NCBI GenBank assembly: GCA_018907035.1
Contig: JACCIC010000207.1
Span: forward strand, 565,001 to 629,000
DNA length: 64,000 nucleotides
Reading direction: 5' to 3'
Source of the DNA: Sycobia sp. Sy_11
Taxonomy: Eukaryota; Arthropoda; Insecta; Hymenoptera; Epichrysomallidae
Shown here: one piece after another, positions 1 to 10,906 of the stretch
Position numbering within the stretch: the stretch's first letter is position 1
Layout of the letters: every line of letters begins with the position of its first letter
Position numbers and translations under genes: made by a program
Notes under the pieces: model-generated
What the model saw: only the letters and a program-made list of their open reading frames with translations
Told to the model about the DNA's origin: nothing
Databases searched by the model: none

Positions 1-858
1 AGTATTCCTAAACGCACCTTATATAATATAAAACTTTTGCCGCCGGGTAAATAGGACATATCGAAAGTGGATCTCTCCTGCTGTAAGCCGGATGTCATTT
101 TAGAAAAATTGTGAGTACGGGAATTGCCATTTATTTAATTGTGGTGATAGTAGGTGCCGTGCAGGATCTATAGGAGAACACTGCCTTTAAAATCGTAGTT
201 AGTGATTAGGCCGAGCAATCTGATCAGTGCCGGTGATCGGCATGGGTTTCTAAGTATCTTCTGTTGCGCCTGTTTAGATCGCGTATGTCTTTGGGTGTAT
301 CTAGATTTCGAACAATATCCACGGAGCTTAATCGGAAAAGTTTTTATTCGCTTCGGAGTTTGTGTTTCGGTCGTGAGACTATCATCCAGTTCTCCTATAC
401 GAGAACGGGAGCGACTACCTAATTTCGACATAAATTCGACCGCGGGGACAAATGTCATCAGGTTCCAATGACCTGAGAAAGTCCGAATCTCGCGGAGGCT
501 GGATCGGGACGCTACCTGTGCAGTATCGTAGCGCTATTGGTTGATATGGCCCGGACTATCATCGGGTTCGGACGCGTCTCTACGATCGTGAGCGGATGTT
601 CCGAATACTGCGAGCAGGAGCCTCCCATCCATCACCCCATTTTTAATTAGTGTTATGTAGCGTATAAAGGCGTAAGTTGATAAAGCGAGAACGGAGGGCA
701 CGCGAGAATCGAGTCCAAAGACGAGGTACGGATATTGCCTTTATATAAGTGCTATCGGATATATAGGCCTGCGAACAGTTACTGATTAAACCTTGTATAT
801 CTAAAACCGACAGCGTATTCATTGTACACTCTCTCTAACCTTCCTCATACATTTACAG
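1..858. other. Unassigned mixed-composition region
   Basis: This stretch is less AT-rich than what follows. It has short open frames on both strands (about 168-471) that overlap each other and match no family I recognise. No terminal repeats or RT, transposase or gag motifs are visible. It could be intron or UTR of a host gene running off the left edge, or an old unrecognised LTR. Confidence 0.4.
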
Positions 859-953
859 CTACCCGAGGCCGTACCAAGAAGTGCGAGACGAGAACCAGAA
901 GGAAACGGGATTTAGACACTGACACGAAAGCGCCTGGCGCCAGGGTATTTAAG
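859..953 (+). other. Candidate short exon (splice signals only)
   Basis: A pyrimidine-rich segment ending in ACAG lies just before 859, and AAG followed by GTAAGC lies at 951-959, so a 95-base plus-strand exon is possible. One of three frames is open and gives a very basic peptide (starting TRGRTKKCETRTRRKR). No protein family is recognised. Splice-like strings are common by chance, so this could be untranslated or spurious. Confidence 0.22.
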
Positions 954-984
954 GTAAGCAATTGATCTCATCAGCAGTCAACAG

Positions 985-987
<3 letters not shown>

Positions 988-1044
<57 letters not shown>
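988..1044. repeat. (TA)n microsatellite
   Basis: An uninterrupted TA dinucleotide run of about 57 bases. Confidence 0.96.
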
Positions 1045-1448
1045 CAACTCGAATAACCATACGAGTATCAACAAAATCACAACAGCCATTCATAGCAGTT
1101 GAGTATAATATTAAATTTCTTTCTTATCATATATCAATAAACTGCTATGTTATATTGTATCATTTATTTCACCTAGAATTATGTCTTAACATTTTCCGTA
1201 GTAACCCCTCATAGCATAAAAAAGTTCTAAGTAGAATTATGATTATTGTTTCATATACGACTCGGAATCTATCACTACCTGGACGATCACAAACTACTCC
1301 ATAAGAACCAATCGATGCTAAATATAGCAAATCAGTCTCCTTCATCATACATCCAGCTTAGTACGTTTCCGTCTTTATCTATGTTAATAGCCAAAAACAT
1401 TAATTATTAAATTATATTTTATTACGATATAATTAAATATTATTTAAA
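1045..1448. other. AT-rich spacer, no gene seen
   Basis: AT-rich DNA between the TA tract and the inverted PLE-tail pair. No coding, RNA or repeat structure is visible. Confidence 0.6.
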
Positions 1449-1822
1449 TTAATAAATATTTTTATCGATCTTACAATCTTTATAATATAAGATATTAACT
1501 AAAATAATAACTCAGACTGTCCTTGTTTATATCATCCCCGCAGAATCTGAAATAAAACTTATTACTACAATAAATTATATTAAACCTTAAACTTATAATC
1601 ACCTTGGTGTCCAATGGTGGAGGCAGTCAGGTTGTCTTGTTGTTTTATTTTTATTTTATTATTAATTTTGTTTTATTTTTACTTGTAATTTTTAATATAA
1701 GTTATTGTAGTAATAAGTTTTATTTCAGTGAATATAAACAAGGACAGTCTGACTTTCATTATTTTAGCTACTATATTATTATATATTATAAAGATTGTAA
1801 GACCGATAAAAATATTTATTAA
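1449..1822. repeat. Head-to-head inverted pair of PLE 3' tails
   Basis: The left arm (about 1449-1582) is the reverse complement of the right arm (about 1693-1822), with roughly 110 bases between them. The right arm carries the family marks seen elsewhere in the window: a TTTATTTCAG splice-like site, ACAAGGACAGTCTGACT, and a terminal GTAAGACCGATAAAAATA. The left arm carries the same marks reversed. It is either a PLE inserted next to an inverted relative or an inverted-arm derivative of the tail. No coding sequence remains. The arms are imperfect, so the structure is not recent. Confidence 0.75.
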
Positions 1823-1939
1823 TATAATTCAGCACATTTTACATAAGTACAGTATAGAATTGTAAATATTATATATTGTATTATAATAGATTATTTAATT
1901 TCTGAATCAATATAGTTCATAATAAACATTTTATTTATT

Positions 1940-2795
1940 CTTAGGTCTTATTCTTCTCTTTCTTCTTCACCAATCATTAAACACGATTGGTCATTTTTTC
2001 CTTTACTCTTGATCCACCTTTCTAGCAAATTTCTGAATACTACGCCAATAGAATTGTTTGCCTTTTGAAGCAAAGCAATCAGATACTTAATATGTCCCAT
2101 CGATGAAAACAAATGGTCGTCCGAAGGAATCAGGTCTGTTGAATACGGCAGGTCGAGTAGCAGATTACATCCAAGTGCTTTGATTTGTACCCTGAGACGG
2201 CATTGAATTGTATGCATTTTCATAGAGCGAAATTATCTTGCCATCTTTTCTAAACCATTCTGGTCATTTGTCGATCAATGCATGATTTAAATTGGATATT
2301 TCTTGTCTGTAATCATTGGTATAAATTGTTTCACCGTTTTTTAACATCTGGTAATACGCCATGCAGCAGTGTCTTTTTATTGAATCAATATGGTATTGTA
2401 ATCCATGTCGAAGATTATCTTGAATTAAGCATTATTTTCTCCGTTTAAGATTCTGGAAATAAACTCATTTTTCAATGCGCAGTAACAATTGAATGCAAAA
2501 TCCATTTTGTTTCGTATCCTTCAAACAAAATTTCACGAGTGCTTTTATTTCAGTTCAGGCACTCATGTTCCACATCTTTAGATCTCTTCCATTGCTTTAA
2601 TCTATCAGAAATTGTTTGTTGTGTTACATTTAACATTTCAAACCTTTGTTTATAACCCAAAGTGTGATCTTCGGCCACTTTGTGGTTTTTTTGAAGAAAT
2701 TTTCTTAATTTCTCACATCCAAATTTTTATTTCTAAATTCTTTAGACCATATTTTGCACGCTGCTTCTGATAGAGCTTGATTAATATATACCTCA
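1940..2795 (-). pseudogene. Mariner transposase relic (cecropia-like)
   Basis: Read on the minus strand from about 2795 down, successive frames give a degraded mariner transposase. First comes an N-terminal helix-turn-helix-like region, then VTQQTISDRLK (near 2620), then YYQMLKNGETIYTNDYRQEI (near 2330). The C-terminal block LPYSTDLIPSDDHLFSSM, which contains the third catalytic aspartate position, lies in the open frame 1948-2223. Many stops and frameshifts separate the pieces, so nothing is functional. The word pattern resembles the cecropia subfamily, which is an inference from family knowledge. No terminal inverted repeats were located, and the left end abuts the inverted PLE tails. Confidence 0.78.
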
Positions 2796-3781
2796 TCAAA
2801 TATCGATGTTCACTTTCCTTTAAATGAAAGCAAAAAATGAATACTTTTCATAAATCATCACATCTTGGTACAAAATTCGACAGTATTTGCATACTGAGAA
2901 AATATGATGTTGTTTGTTCAAGCATTCATATCGTAAAAACCAAAACAAAAAAAGAGGCTCATTCACAACAAAATTTTTTTCTAACGAAACATTTGCATCT
3001 TGACGCTCATTTCATACACTTACACCTAGTATTCATTATAAATTATAGTAAAGATTTCATTATCAATATTTGTATAAAATAAATAAAATTTCATGAGAAT
3101 ATTTACTTTTAAATAAAAATGCTTTAAGGTAAGCATAAGTTTTATAATGGAACCATAAGATTAATAAAATTATTTTTTATTAAAGAATCGTAAATGACAT
3201 CTAAAAGTATTATTATACAATAACTATTATTATACAAAAAGTCCATTTTAAATTACAATGTAATAAATTATAATAACAGTTGCGTTCTGAACAAAAGTTC
3301 GGCATATATGTTTTATATAAATTTTTTTCTTTTTAGCTTATAAGGGACCCAGGAAGGAACGTCTGTTGAAATAAATAAATATTCTTATATGTAAATAAAT
3401 TGTTGTACGTAAATAGATTCCCATCGACAGTAGATGAGGATGCCTCAAACGGCATTTCTCAACTAATTTTGATAGGTCGTATTTTCATTTATTTCTTCCA
3501 CAAACTCATATTAATCATTTCAACTTTAATTCTAATTCAGTATTCTTAAATTATTATACAGATCTATATTGGTTTATTATAGGCTAACTGAGAGTAATTT
3601 CCACATCTTTCGGATGAATTCGCAATTTAATTACAATGTGCGTTCCAATATATGAATGCACAAATTAAAAATAACGGCACATAAAATAATATAAAGTATT
3701 TTCGTTAATGAATGAAGACTTTGCTGAAACATTCCTTCTTATGTTTCGCCCAATATATATATATATATGTATGTATGTATA
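2796..3781. other. AT-rich spacer, no gene seen
   Basis: Long AT-rich stretch. The short open frame 2837-3082 has composition-driven lysine, isoleucine and phenylalanine content and no motif. No repeat partner in the window was recognised. It ends in a short TA/TGTA tract at about 3752-3780. Confidence 0.55.
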
Positions 3782-4650
3782 GTCGAGCGAATAGGGCAAA
3801 GGCCAATAGTTGTTATTTTTTCTGTTCATTGTCAACGCTAGCGTGGCTTGGTTATACGGATGCATTAACGAAGCGGGCTTTACGCGTCTTGTGAATAAAG
3901 ATTATGTTTGTTTGTCTACAACGATTCCTACCCATATTTTTTGTCAAGCTACCCTTTTTTATAACAGTCCACTCCACTGCATTGGAAATAAGAAAGGAAA
4001 GACGGAGTTTCTCTGGTACGGACGAACTGTCTACGAGCGCACACATGTGTTTTAGAAAAAGAAAAGTGGAACTAAATTGTAGAAATGTTGCAAGATTGAA
4101 AAATAGGTATTTGATAATCACATTCAAAACTGGTAAAAATACTGATTGCAAGGAAATTTGATTGATAAAAATTGGATAAAATAATCGTATGGGCTTATGC
4201 AATACCCTCATAATTATTTTATACAATTTTATATATAACTCGAGCCCAAAGCTTCCAATTTTTAACATTCAAAGTTCCTTGCAATCGGTATTTTTGCCAG
4301 TTTTCAATGTGATTATTTTCAAATATTTATTTTTAAATCTTTGTAGCATCTTGAAAATTTAGTTGAACATTTATTTTTATAAAACGTACGCGTGCGCTCG
4401 CCGCAGTTCATCTGCGCTAGCGGAATATCGGACTTTCCTTCTTTATCTCCACTGCAGTGGAGTGGATTGTTATAACAAAGGGTAGCTTGATACAAAACAT
4501 CGGTAGGGATCGATGTAGACGAAGAAACGTAATCTTTATTCACAAGACGCATAAACCCATGTTTCGTCAATGCGTCCGTATATCCAATCCACGCTAGCGT
4601 TGAAATGGACAGGAAAAATAACAACTACTGCCATGTTCGCTCGACTTCGC
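3782..4650. repeat. Large inverted repeat (about 375-bp arms)
   Basis: The left arm (about 3782-4160) and the right arm (about 4262-4650) are clear reverse complements with scattered substitutions, separated by about 100 bases. Each arm carries GTCGAGCGAA at its outer end, CAACGCTAGCGTGG, GTGAATAAAGATTA (an AATAAA signal) and CCACTCCACTGCA. The apparent ORFs at 3810-4055 (+) and 4319-4624 (-) are the same sequence read from either arm and are not genes. It could be a foldback or long-TIR DNA element, or two LTRs of one family in opposite orientation. The AATAAA in each arm favours the LTR idea. Confidence 0.85.
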
Positions 4651-4854
4651 CTCGTTTTTCTTCGTTTGACCTCCTTTTCCTCGCTCGAGAAAATGAGACA
4701 GATTTTATTTATTGGCCTGTGATAACACTACGATCATTTGACTCCGTCACCGTAATAGCAGATTCTTACTCTCTCGATTGAGATTTTAACGACCCTTGTA
4801 CAATGATTTCTTCGCCAACTGTTTAGTGTTTTGTAACAACGCGCGAGTAGTGCA
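4651..4854. other. Short spacer
   Basis: Flank between the inverted repeat and a mariner relic. No feature was recognised; the mariner 5' untranslated sequence may lie here. Confidence 0.4.
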
Positions 4855-5275
4855 TGTCATGGAAATGGAACAGAGTAAAATTTTGTGCTAAACTCGGCGA
4901 AATCGCGAGCGAAACTTTGAAAAAGTACTTGAAGTGTATGGTAGTATTGCCCTGAGTAGTATAGATCAAGTATTCTATCGCAATGAGATCGAAAAATTAC
5001 GAAAAAGGGTGCTCAGAGTGCGTCCAGAGATCACGAAGATTTGGGTTGTGCATCACGACAATACTCCCTCTCACAGTGCGTTCATTGTCTCTCAATTTTT
5101 GACGTCTAAAGGCATCATAACGTTACCACAACCGCCCTATTCACTGATCGAGTCACTCTGCGACTTTTTCCTATTCCCTCATTTGAAAACATTAGGTAAA
5201 GGCCGATATTTTTAGAATTGTTACAAAAACAGGAAAACTCGCTGGAATAAGTGTGTAGACGCGGGAGACGCCTGT
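4855..5275 (+). pseudogene. Internally deleted mariner transposase
   Basis: At 4855-4930 one frame gives RVKFCAKLGEIASETLKKYL, the N-terminal helix-turn-helix start typical of one mariner subfamily. The sequence then jumps to the C-terminal half in the open frame 4934-5215: VFYRNEIEKLRKRVLRVRPE, then HHDNTPSHSAF with the second catalytic aspartate, then PPYS and CDFFLFPHLK with the third. A last piece, TRWNKCVDAGD, is in another frame near 5235-5270. The DNA-binding linker and the first catalytic aspartate are missing, so this is a deletion derivative. It belongs to the same subfamily as the relic at 9495-10110. Confidence 0.8.
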
Positions 5276-5859
5276 GCTTATTGTATTTCTTCGGTTGTTG
5301 TTGTAGTAGTTTTAAATCGTTCGGGACAGGCGCCTTTATACTCTTCTGCGTTTTTCGCTACTTTTCCGTGTCCTCGTCGTCGATAGGAATTAAGTAGGGG
5401 GATGAATGCTACAGCAGTTCTAGTTTTTGCGTAAAGGTAGGAGGGGGCTCAGAATTTCTTGGGTGTTTTCTAATGTAGACACGTCTATATCGAGTAGGGG
5501 CAGATTAAAAGACGCTTGGTCGAGTAGTCCTACTCCTCTAATGTTCCCAAGCCATTTGACGTCCTTTTGTGTTGAGTCCGGGGTGAACTCGATGAGGTTC
5601 GTCTGCTCCTACTGCAGCTATCTGCTTGCGCCATCCTGTTCAAATCGAGCTCCAAATGTGATTACATTGGGAACCCTGTACGTAAACATGCGGTGCTGTT
5701 ATCTTGGTATCTATCCCTTCCGGTCGGCGTAGCTGATATGATTGTTGATCGTCGTAATCCTCGGCCCCTTCCTAGGCCTTTCATCATTGTCGTCGTTGTT
5801 GAGACCTAAAAACGAATTTCGGACGTAGGTGGGTACTATCTTTTCAAGTCTGACATATG
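5276..5859. other. Spacer, possibly Gypsy-derived
   Basis: Intermediate GC content. The frame 5427-5732 (+) has no recognised motif. The block directly precedes, in genome order, a minus-strand Gypsy RNase H remnant and may be the rest of that element. Confidence 0.3.
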
Positions 5860-6275
5860 GACTCTAGTCGTTTTCTCATCGTTCAGGTCTTTGTTACGAA
5901 AAATACAGTGGATATATTTTTTATGATTTTGTCATTGTGCTATAAATTTGCGTGCTGGCTTGGCCGCTAATTTGCGTGGGCTTAATGAAGAGGCATGCTT
6001 ATGTCTGCGCATTGTCCGTGATGACCGTAAATTTTGCGCCTAGCAGATATCCGCGAAATCCACGGATCACATGACGGCCAAGTACTTTTTCTTAGTGACC
6101 GTGTAGTTATATTCGTTCTGAATCAGTGTACTGCCGTAGACGATCTGGGAATATCTTACCCATGAGTGCAATATTGAAGAAAAATCGATTTTCTTTGTCG
6201 TCTACCCTGATGCTCAGGAACGTGTTGATTACATCTGTCGCTCTGACGCAATCATTGTAACTATCTTTTAGTATC
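5860..6275 (-). pseudogene. Ty3/Gypsy RNase H remnant
   Basis: Minus-strand frames give SYNDCVRATDVINT, then NYTVTKKKYLAVM in a shifted frame (the conserved nYs-x-tEkE-x-LAV block after RT). GFRGYLLGAKFTVITDN follows, which is the FRpYLyG-x-kFtviTDH block of Gypsy RNase H. A downstream frame keeps RKLAAKPARKF, like the gRlaRW connection. At least two frame changes and several stops are present. No RT core or integrase is visible next to it, so this is a fragment. Confidence 0.65.
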
Positions 6276-6278
6276 GTT

Positions 6279-7076
6279 TTACCATAAGAGATAATGAGGT
6301 TGACTCCTGTTTCTTCTCCCCTGATGCATTTCCCAACTTGTGTCGTAGCCCCTAACGTGGTCAGTTTTCTGTAGTGACAACTCTTTCACCGCCGTTATTG
6401 CAGTGAAGCTGCTTTCTGCCTTCACAGTGTCTTGGCTTTTTACAAGTCCAGCAGGGCCTTGTGTTGTCACATTGCCATCTGCTCTCGCTGCGTCTCTCAT
6501 ATTGACACGGCGAGTACTGACTTCCGCCATCTCTTCTATCTCTGTCTTTTCAGACAGGTCATCACCACTCATTACGGTATTAGTAGTCGTTCTGATTGCT
6601 GCTGCCGCTTGGCTATCCATACTCGCGATCGGGCGTCCACGAGAGATTTCAAAAGGCGTAACTAGATGGAAAATCTCGAGGTAATGGACTGTTATCGAGG
6701 GGATGGTAGAGGATTTTATTATCTAGGGGATGGCGACCGATATCTGGGTGGCATGCCTTCTCTTTCTTCGGCCTGTCGCGGTGCCGTATGTCTGATCATA
6801 CTCTGGCCCGTACTGTTGTTTCTTTGATGTTTCTTTTGGCAGTTTTGCTGGTGTGACTCCTCATTATCGCGTCTAGTACACCGGCAGATGCGGCGAACAG
6901 TTTGCTGTTGATATAGGAATAACATTATTCGTCCAGCGTCCAGGGTCTAAGAAAGTAGCCTGGATCGATATTCGTATTGGGTTGTGCCTGCAACTGCGGG
7001 TTCGTGGGCGCAATGTATGGTTGCCCTGTCTGGCTTGTTTTTCTTTCCTTGTTTTTCGGTTGCGTTTTTGTGGCAA
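6279..7076 (-). other. Unrecognised minus-strand ORFs, perhaps gag-like
   Basis: Three open frames, 6873-7076, 6719-6925 and 6279-6620, run in the same direction as the neighbouring RNase H remnant. They encode charged, low-complexity peptides; the 6279-6620 one is rich in Ala, Thr and Glu, the others in Arg and Gln. No CCHC knuckle, protease triad or RT motif was found. Position suggests decayed gag or protease of the same Gypsy element, but sequence does not prove it. Confidence 0.33.
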
Positions 7077-7789
7077 CAGATATTTACCTTTCGTGGCTTA
7101 CTTCGAATGCTATTAAGATTAAAACTCCCGAAATTTCGTCAATTTCGTGGTGATCAGTCTCTGTGCCTTCTTTTTGATCACTGTAGTATCAGTTGCTCGT
7201 GAAAACTCCATGTCACACGAAAATTGAGAGCACACTGACGTGACTTAACTTTAATAGTTTTCATCTACTTGTTCGCTTTGTCTGTATGCCAACGACATTC
7301 GGCTATATTTTTACACTTTTTCTTCTTTCATTGTTCGATCTCTTTTGATATACCTATTATCGCTAATCCTTATTAAGTATTTTTTTGAAGCATAAATGTC
7401 AGCTATTATAAGCTACATAACTACTTGTTTATAATTATTATTTATTTCCGTTGTTTAGTTATTTAATATTTTTGTTATTTGCTTGTGCTCTTTATTTCTA
7501 TTGTACGTTTATTTTATTTCTTTATATAATGCTTTTTCTTTAATTTTATCCTTTATTTATGATATTTACATTATTTGTTATTCTGATTGTTTATTTATAT
7601 TTTATTTGTATTAATAATATTGACTATTGAACTACTCATAATCAAAATAAAACAAGGGTAATTATTACTACAGGGAATCATTACATTTTGTTATGCACTA
7701 ATAATTATTTTCCCCCTTTGACAAGAATCGTGAAAGAGTTTTATTTTTTGCTGTGCTACATACAATTATATTAGTTAATTATAACTGTA
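7077..7789. other. AT-rich spacer, no gene seen
   Basis: T-rich DNA with no open frame of note, no transposase or RT words and no inverted repeat recognised. Confidence 0.6.
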
Positions 7790-8752
7790 TATCATGCGTA
7801 GACATGTTCGTCGGCGGTAGAGTCTAGGCGCGCCGCGCCGCGCCAGCCCGTTACAACAAAAAAATCGACTCGCGAAGGCGCGAGCCTAGTTACTTGTCTC
7901 GTGTGTGGTGCTCTGGCCACAAGCACCTCGTCCGCAGCAAGCTCAGATCGCACGGCGAAAGCTCTTCGCCGTGCCCGCAGAGGCAGGTGAATCCTGCACG
8001 CAATATCAGCGTGATGCGGGAAAATGAACAGGGAACGTAGAGACTGACAGCGAGGAAAAAAACACATAAATCAACGTGAACGTGCTTTTCAAGTATAAGA
8101 TTAGTTTCTAGCGCGACAATCTCCGGTTTACAATATTAAAAGCCGCGAGGCTTGCTCGCCTGCAATAACGACCGCGAAGTCCCGCAGGCCGAAACACGCA
8201 CGCTCATCCGCCCACTGGCGAAGCGCCTCGCAAGGGCGCACTCGCATAAAATATCCTGTGTGTACTCACGACGGGGCGTCTTCCAGGAGTACGGACGTCG
8301 ACGCAGGGCGACACGCGAAAACACACGTGGGCCACAGACGGCAGCGATCCGCCTACACCGTCTGCGCAGACACGGAACAGACGCGGACACTAGCGCGGCA
8401 GACGCTGGACGACGGCAGGAGTTGCACGGCCTTCTGCACGATTCCGGTGATACGAACAGTCGTCGGCTCCCGCGGACGATCAGCGGCACCTGTCGCGAAG
8501 TCTTTCTTGTCTCCGTAGAACGTCTGAAGCGTGTATACAAAACACCGCTTTATTCGTTTTTTTTGACTCGGGCGCACGTGGCTCTCCTCGTATTGTGCAA
8601 GATGAGACTAAACTGTTCTATTCTCCTCTCCGCGACGAATGTTCGCTTTCCGCTTTGCTATCCTCCGCCGGCCGCCGCGTCGAGGTCGTGCAGTGTTTAC
8701 GTTGGACGCACACGCCGCGACTAACGAGTCGCATTTCGGTTGCGGCCTCTTT
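7790..8752. other. CpG-rich island, possible host promoter or first exon
   Basis: About 950 bases are strikingly GC- and CpG-rich compared with both flanks, including short tandem GCGCGCCGCGCC-type strings near 7828. Long overlapping ORFs (8152-8724 +, 8136-8540 -) arise because GC-rich DNA has few stops, and neither matches a family. On the minus strand CGTC followed by GTGAGTAC at about 8260-8272 resembles a splice donor, so a minus-strand untranslated first exon is one reading. It could also be a GC-rich LTR. No TE protein motif is present. Confidence 0.4.
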
Positions 8753-8805
<53 letters not shown>

Positions 8806-8816
8806 TAAAAGTATAT
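8753..8816. repeat. (TA)n microsatellite
   Basis: TA run with one G interruption, about 60 bases, at the edge of the CpG-rich block. Confidence 0.93.
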
Positions 8817-9494
8817 TGAATATATATTAAATATATTTTAATCTAAATATATATTAAAATTTTGAAAGAAATAGTGGGTATGGAAAATGGACAGCATACA
8901 GTGTAGCGCCATTTGATTTTGCCTGGGTACTATTTCCAGTGGCTTACTATTGGGATACTGCGTACTTTTATGCACACGACTTAAGATAACCGCCCCTTCC
9001 TGCTATAGTACTGAGCTGCACGTACTAATGGCTGTTTGTTACGACTTTTCCTTCGTTTATTTCTTTCTCAAGGTTTTTAGGTTCCCATTTTTTGGTTGTC
9101 TATCAGGTCATCAATTTTTTTATTGCAAATTATATAAATATTCTGTTCTTTGACGTTTTAGATATGGCTTGTATGTATTTTTTGTATTATTTTATTTACA
9201 TAATCATCAATTGAGTCTTCAGATAATAGTAGCGTAATTTCTATATTGACTTGCATTTCCTTCTAGTAATTTCATTGCAGTTAAATTAGATTAGTTCACA
9301 TGATTTGTATTCATGATTATCCAGTTGCACTTAGGTCCCTTGGTAATAAAAAATTAAAATTTCCAACGGTTGCAGATACACAATTCACATTTTATTCATG
9401 ACTTATGTATTTAGTGCGCATTAGTCACGTTTTAACTCTATGAGAGTGCAAGATAGACTGACTTTTGTTCGTCATACGCTTAGAGTAATATTAT
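8817..9494. other. Spacer, no gene seen
   Basis: The open frame 8950-9153 has no recognised motif. No repeats or RNA genes were identified. Confidence 0.5.
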
Positions 9495-10110
9495 ACGAGG
9501 TCAGATAATTAAGTAATGCGACAAAATTAAAAAATTAAGTATAATTAAAAATTAAGGTATATCGCTGCGATATCCATGAAACTAGTCCCCTCTCGCACAT
9601 ATACACTTATTCCAGCGAGTTTTGCTGTTTTCCTAACAATTCTGGAACACTTCTTGTGGGACCTCTCCAAGTATCCTCGTCACAGATTCTTGGATGCCTT
9701 CTACGTATCTACATGCCGACATTTGAAAAATTGTTTCAAATGAGGGAATAGGATTAAGTCAGAGATTGATATCTCCGGTGAATAGGGTGGTTGTGATAAC
9801 GTTACGATGCCTTTAGATGCCAAAAACTGAGAGACACTGTACGAACTGTGACAGGAAGCATGGCCGTGATGCAGTAACCTAGTCTTCGCGATCCTTGGAC
9901 GCAGTCTGAGTACACTTTTTCGTAATTTTTCGAGCACACTGCGGAAGAATACTTGATTTATGGTTTTTCCAGATGGTACAAACTCTTTGTGAATCACCCC
10001 TTTGCTGTCGAAGAAGCAAATGACCATAATTTTCACTTTGGACTTGCTCATTTGGACCTTCTTTCACGTTGGCGCTTCAGGGGACAGCCACTCTTGGCTT
10101 TGTCATAAAG
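9495..10110 (-). pseudogene. Truncated mariner transposase with one terminal end
   Basis: The open frame 9701-10051 encodes the mariner catalytic half. In order it has SKVKIMVICFFDSKGVIHKE, FRSVLEKLRKSVLRLRPR, HHGHASCHSS (where HHDNA is expected, so the second catalytic aspartate is lost), SQFLASKGIVTL, PPYS, and a remnant of the third aspartate block (SDLILFP). A separate frame upstream gives WLSPEAPT, the conserved WxSP just before KVKxM. Downstream frames give KLAGISVYVREGTSFMD, the C-terminus. The sequence near 9495 (ACGAGGTCAGATAATTAAG) looks like the 3' terminal inverted repeat. The 5' half is missing, cut at the PLE tail starting about 10128. Confidence 0.85.
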
Positions 10111-10127
10111 TTTAAGTGAGTGAGGGG

Positions 10128-10300
10128 TAAAAAAGGACAGTCTGACTGTTATTATAATTTTTAATTTAATTTTTATCTTTATTTTTATTATTTTCTGCAT
10201 TGATGTATTAATGTTAATGTCGATATGTATTGGTATTGTTACGTATTGTTTTCGATTGATTTGATTGAACTGTAAGACCAATGAAAAATTATTTATTAAC
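10128..10300 (+). repeat. PLE 3' tail (truncated copy)
   Basis: It begins AAAGGACAGTCTGACTG, passes through an AT-rich middle with GATGTATTAATGTTAATGTC, and ends GAACTGTAAGACCAATGAAA then ATTTATTAA. This is the same tail as at 36380-36600 downstream of a recognisable PLE reverse transcriptase. No coding part remains here. It truncates the mariner relic on its left. Confidence 0.75.
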
Positions 10301-10830
10301 TTTTTTATTCAATAATAATAAGTAATAATTTTAAAAAATCATTCGAATGATATTTCAATACATAAACATAGATTTTAATCCTTGTTTTTGTTTAAATTAA
10401 AAATAATAGAATACAATTCTGGTATGTCATTTTACAACGTTTCACTTTTCTCTTGGGATAGCTTACGCGATAGCGCCAGGATCGATTTGAATGGAAAGGG
10501 AAGTTTAGACAAGATCGGTAAAAATTCACGTTTTATTCAATTATGTTTATATAAATATAACAAATATATATTATAATAAAACTATACAAAAGAAAATATT
10601 ACAAAAGCAAAAATAAATAAAAGCTTTCTGGCTTCGGACCCTCCGGTTTGGACACAAGAAAGAATTTTATATTAAATCTTATGTATACCTTATTACACTA
10701 CTTTTCGAACACTTCGTATTTTACCCGATATTTACACCTTAAATTTAAACGCACTTAATGTAATAATCTCACGCACTATATATTTATATAAACTTTTATT
10801 GGAGCTGGGGGGAGATGGGGGACGAAAGCA
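10301..10830. other. AT-rich spacer with a dispersed repeat
   Basis: The part at about 10300-10410 resembles 57580-57720 (AATAATAATAAGTAAT, then TTTCAATAC, then TTTTGTTTAAATTA), so it holds a short dispersed repeat of unknown kind. No gene was seen. Confidence 0.5.
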
Positions 10831-10841
10831 TAAATAGTTAA

Positions 10842-10895
<54 letters not shown>

Positions 10896-10906
10896 TTAAC
10901 TATTTA
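10831..10906. repeat. Perfect AT-rich palindrome with (TA)n core
   Basis: The outer arms TAAATAGTTAAAACAAAT (10831-10848) and their exact reverse complement (10889-10906) flank a TA tract, so the whole 76 bases can fold into one hairpin or cruciform. Confidence 0.93.

Noticed and set aside
3852..4268. 138-codon minus-strand ORF
   Set aside because: It is the antisense of one arm of the large inverted repeat; no protein motif.
8152..8724. 190-codon plus-strand ORF
   Set aside because: Lies in the CpG-rich block where stops are rare on all frames; an overlapping 134-codon minus ORF is equally open; no domain recognised.
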